Shown: piece after piece, positions 15,414 to 15,622 of the stretch
Layout: each line of letters starts with the position of its first letter
Position numbering within the stretch: position 1 is the stretch's first letter
Assembly: GCA_052031065.1 (NCBI GenBank)
Contig: JBPEXY010000037.1
Location: 1 to 15,622, forward strand
Length of the DNA stretch: 15,622 bases
Reading direction: 5' to 3'
DNA from: JBPEXY01 sp052031065
Lineage (GTDB): Bacteria > Pseudomonadota > Gammaproteobacteria > Immundisolibacterales > Immundisolibacteraceae
The notes under the pieces: model-generated
What the model was told of the DNA's origin: nothing
Database searches by the model: none
What the model saw: only the letters and a program-made list of their open reading frames with translations
Position numbers and translations under genes: made by a program

Positions 15414-15622
15414 TTACTCAATAATTTTGGAGACGACACCGGCGCCAACGGTACGACCGCCTTCACGAATCGCAAAGCGCAGACCTTCGTCCATCGCAAT
15501 AGGCGTGATCAGCTGAACGCTCAGGCTGATGTTGTCCCCAGGCATCACCATCTCGGTTCCTTCCGGCAACAGACACTCACCGGTCACATCGGTGGTCCGA
15601 AAGTAAAACTGCGGACGATAAC
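15414..15622 (-). CDS. tufB: Elongation factor Tu, C-terminal fragment cut by the window edge
   Basis: The last 69 residues of EF-Tu (domain III) are present and the gene begins beyond the right edge. Recognisable motifs are RPQFYFRTTDVTG, LPEGTEMVMPGDN, PIAMDEGLRFAIREGGRTVG and the end AGVVSKIIE with a TAA stop. Being next to tRNA-Trp and secE makes it the tufB position; the left-edge copy is tufA. The coding strand ends in a strong terminator, so its transcript is at least partly separate from secE-nusG. Confidence 0.98.
   Translation of the reverse strand, partial: YRPQFYFRTTDVTGECLLPEGTEMVMPGDNISLSVQLITPIAMDEGLRFAIREGGRTVGAGVVSKIIE

Overview
This window is a core housekeeping locus of a gammaproteobacterium, read entirely on the minus strand, so gene order runs from the right edge to the left: tufB (3' end only), tRNA-Trp, secE, nusG, rplK, rplA, rplJ, rplL, rpoB, rpoC, rpsL, rpsG, fusA, tufA (5' end only). 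The proteins are close, nearly colinear matches to E. coli-type RpoB, RpoC, EF-G, S12, S7, L1, L7/L12, L10, L11 and NusG. The order tufB-trnW-secE-nusG, and rpoC running directly into rpsL, resembles Pseudomonas-like and other marine gammaproteobacteria rather than the enteric layout. I cannot name the genus. Base composition is moderately GC-rich by eye and uniform, with no sign of transfer.

Right part (about 12100-15622): tufB ends in a textbook intrinsic terminator, and only eight bases further on the mature 5' end of tRNA-Trp begins. SecE (inner-membrane translocase subunit) and NusG (transcription factor) follow, two bases apart. The L11/L1 pair has a 1-nt overlap and is preceded by a recognisable L1-binding hairpin for autogenous translational control. 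The L10/L12 stalk pair has a leader with two mutually exclusive hairpins.

Centre (about 3480-12116): a 221-nt rplL-rpoB spacer holds a long perfect hairpin, placed like the attenuator/RNase III region of E. coli. It is followed by rpoB and rpoC, which encode the two large subunits of RNA polymerase.

Left part (1-3480): between rpoC and rpsL lies a near-consensus sigma70 promoter (TTGACT, 17 nt, TATACT) that should drive the str operon rpsL-rpsG-fusA-tufA. The rpsL-rpsG spacer is unusually structured and includes a terminator-like hairpin, the most interesting signal here.

The genes together supply ribosomal proteins, elongation factors, RNA polymerase and the secretion channel, all tied to growth rate. 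There is no mobile element, CRISPR array, defence system or unknown gene. The noteworthy material is regulatory RNA structure in the spacers. No gene-free stretch exceeds 300 bases; the longest, at 221 bases, is described in the hairpin entry for the rplL-rpoB spacer.
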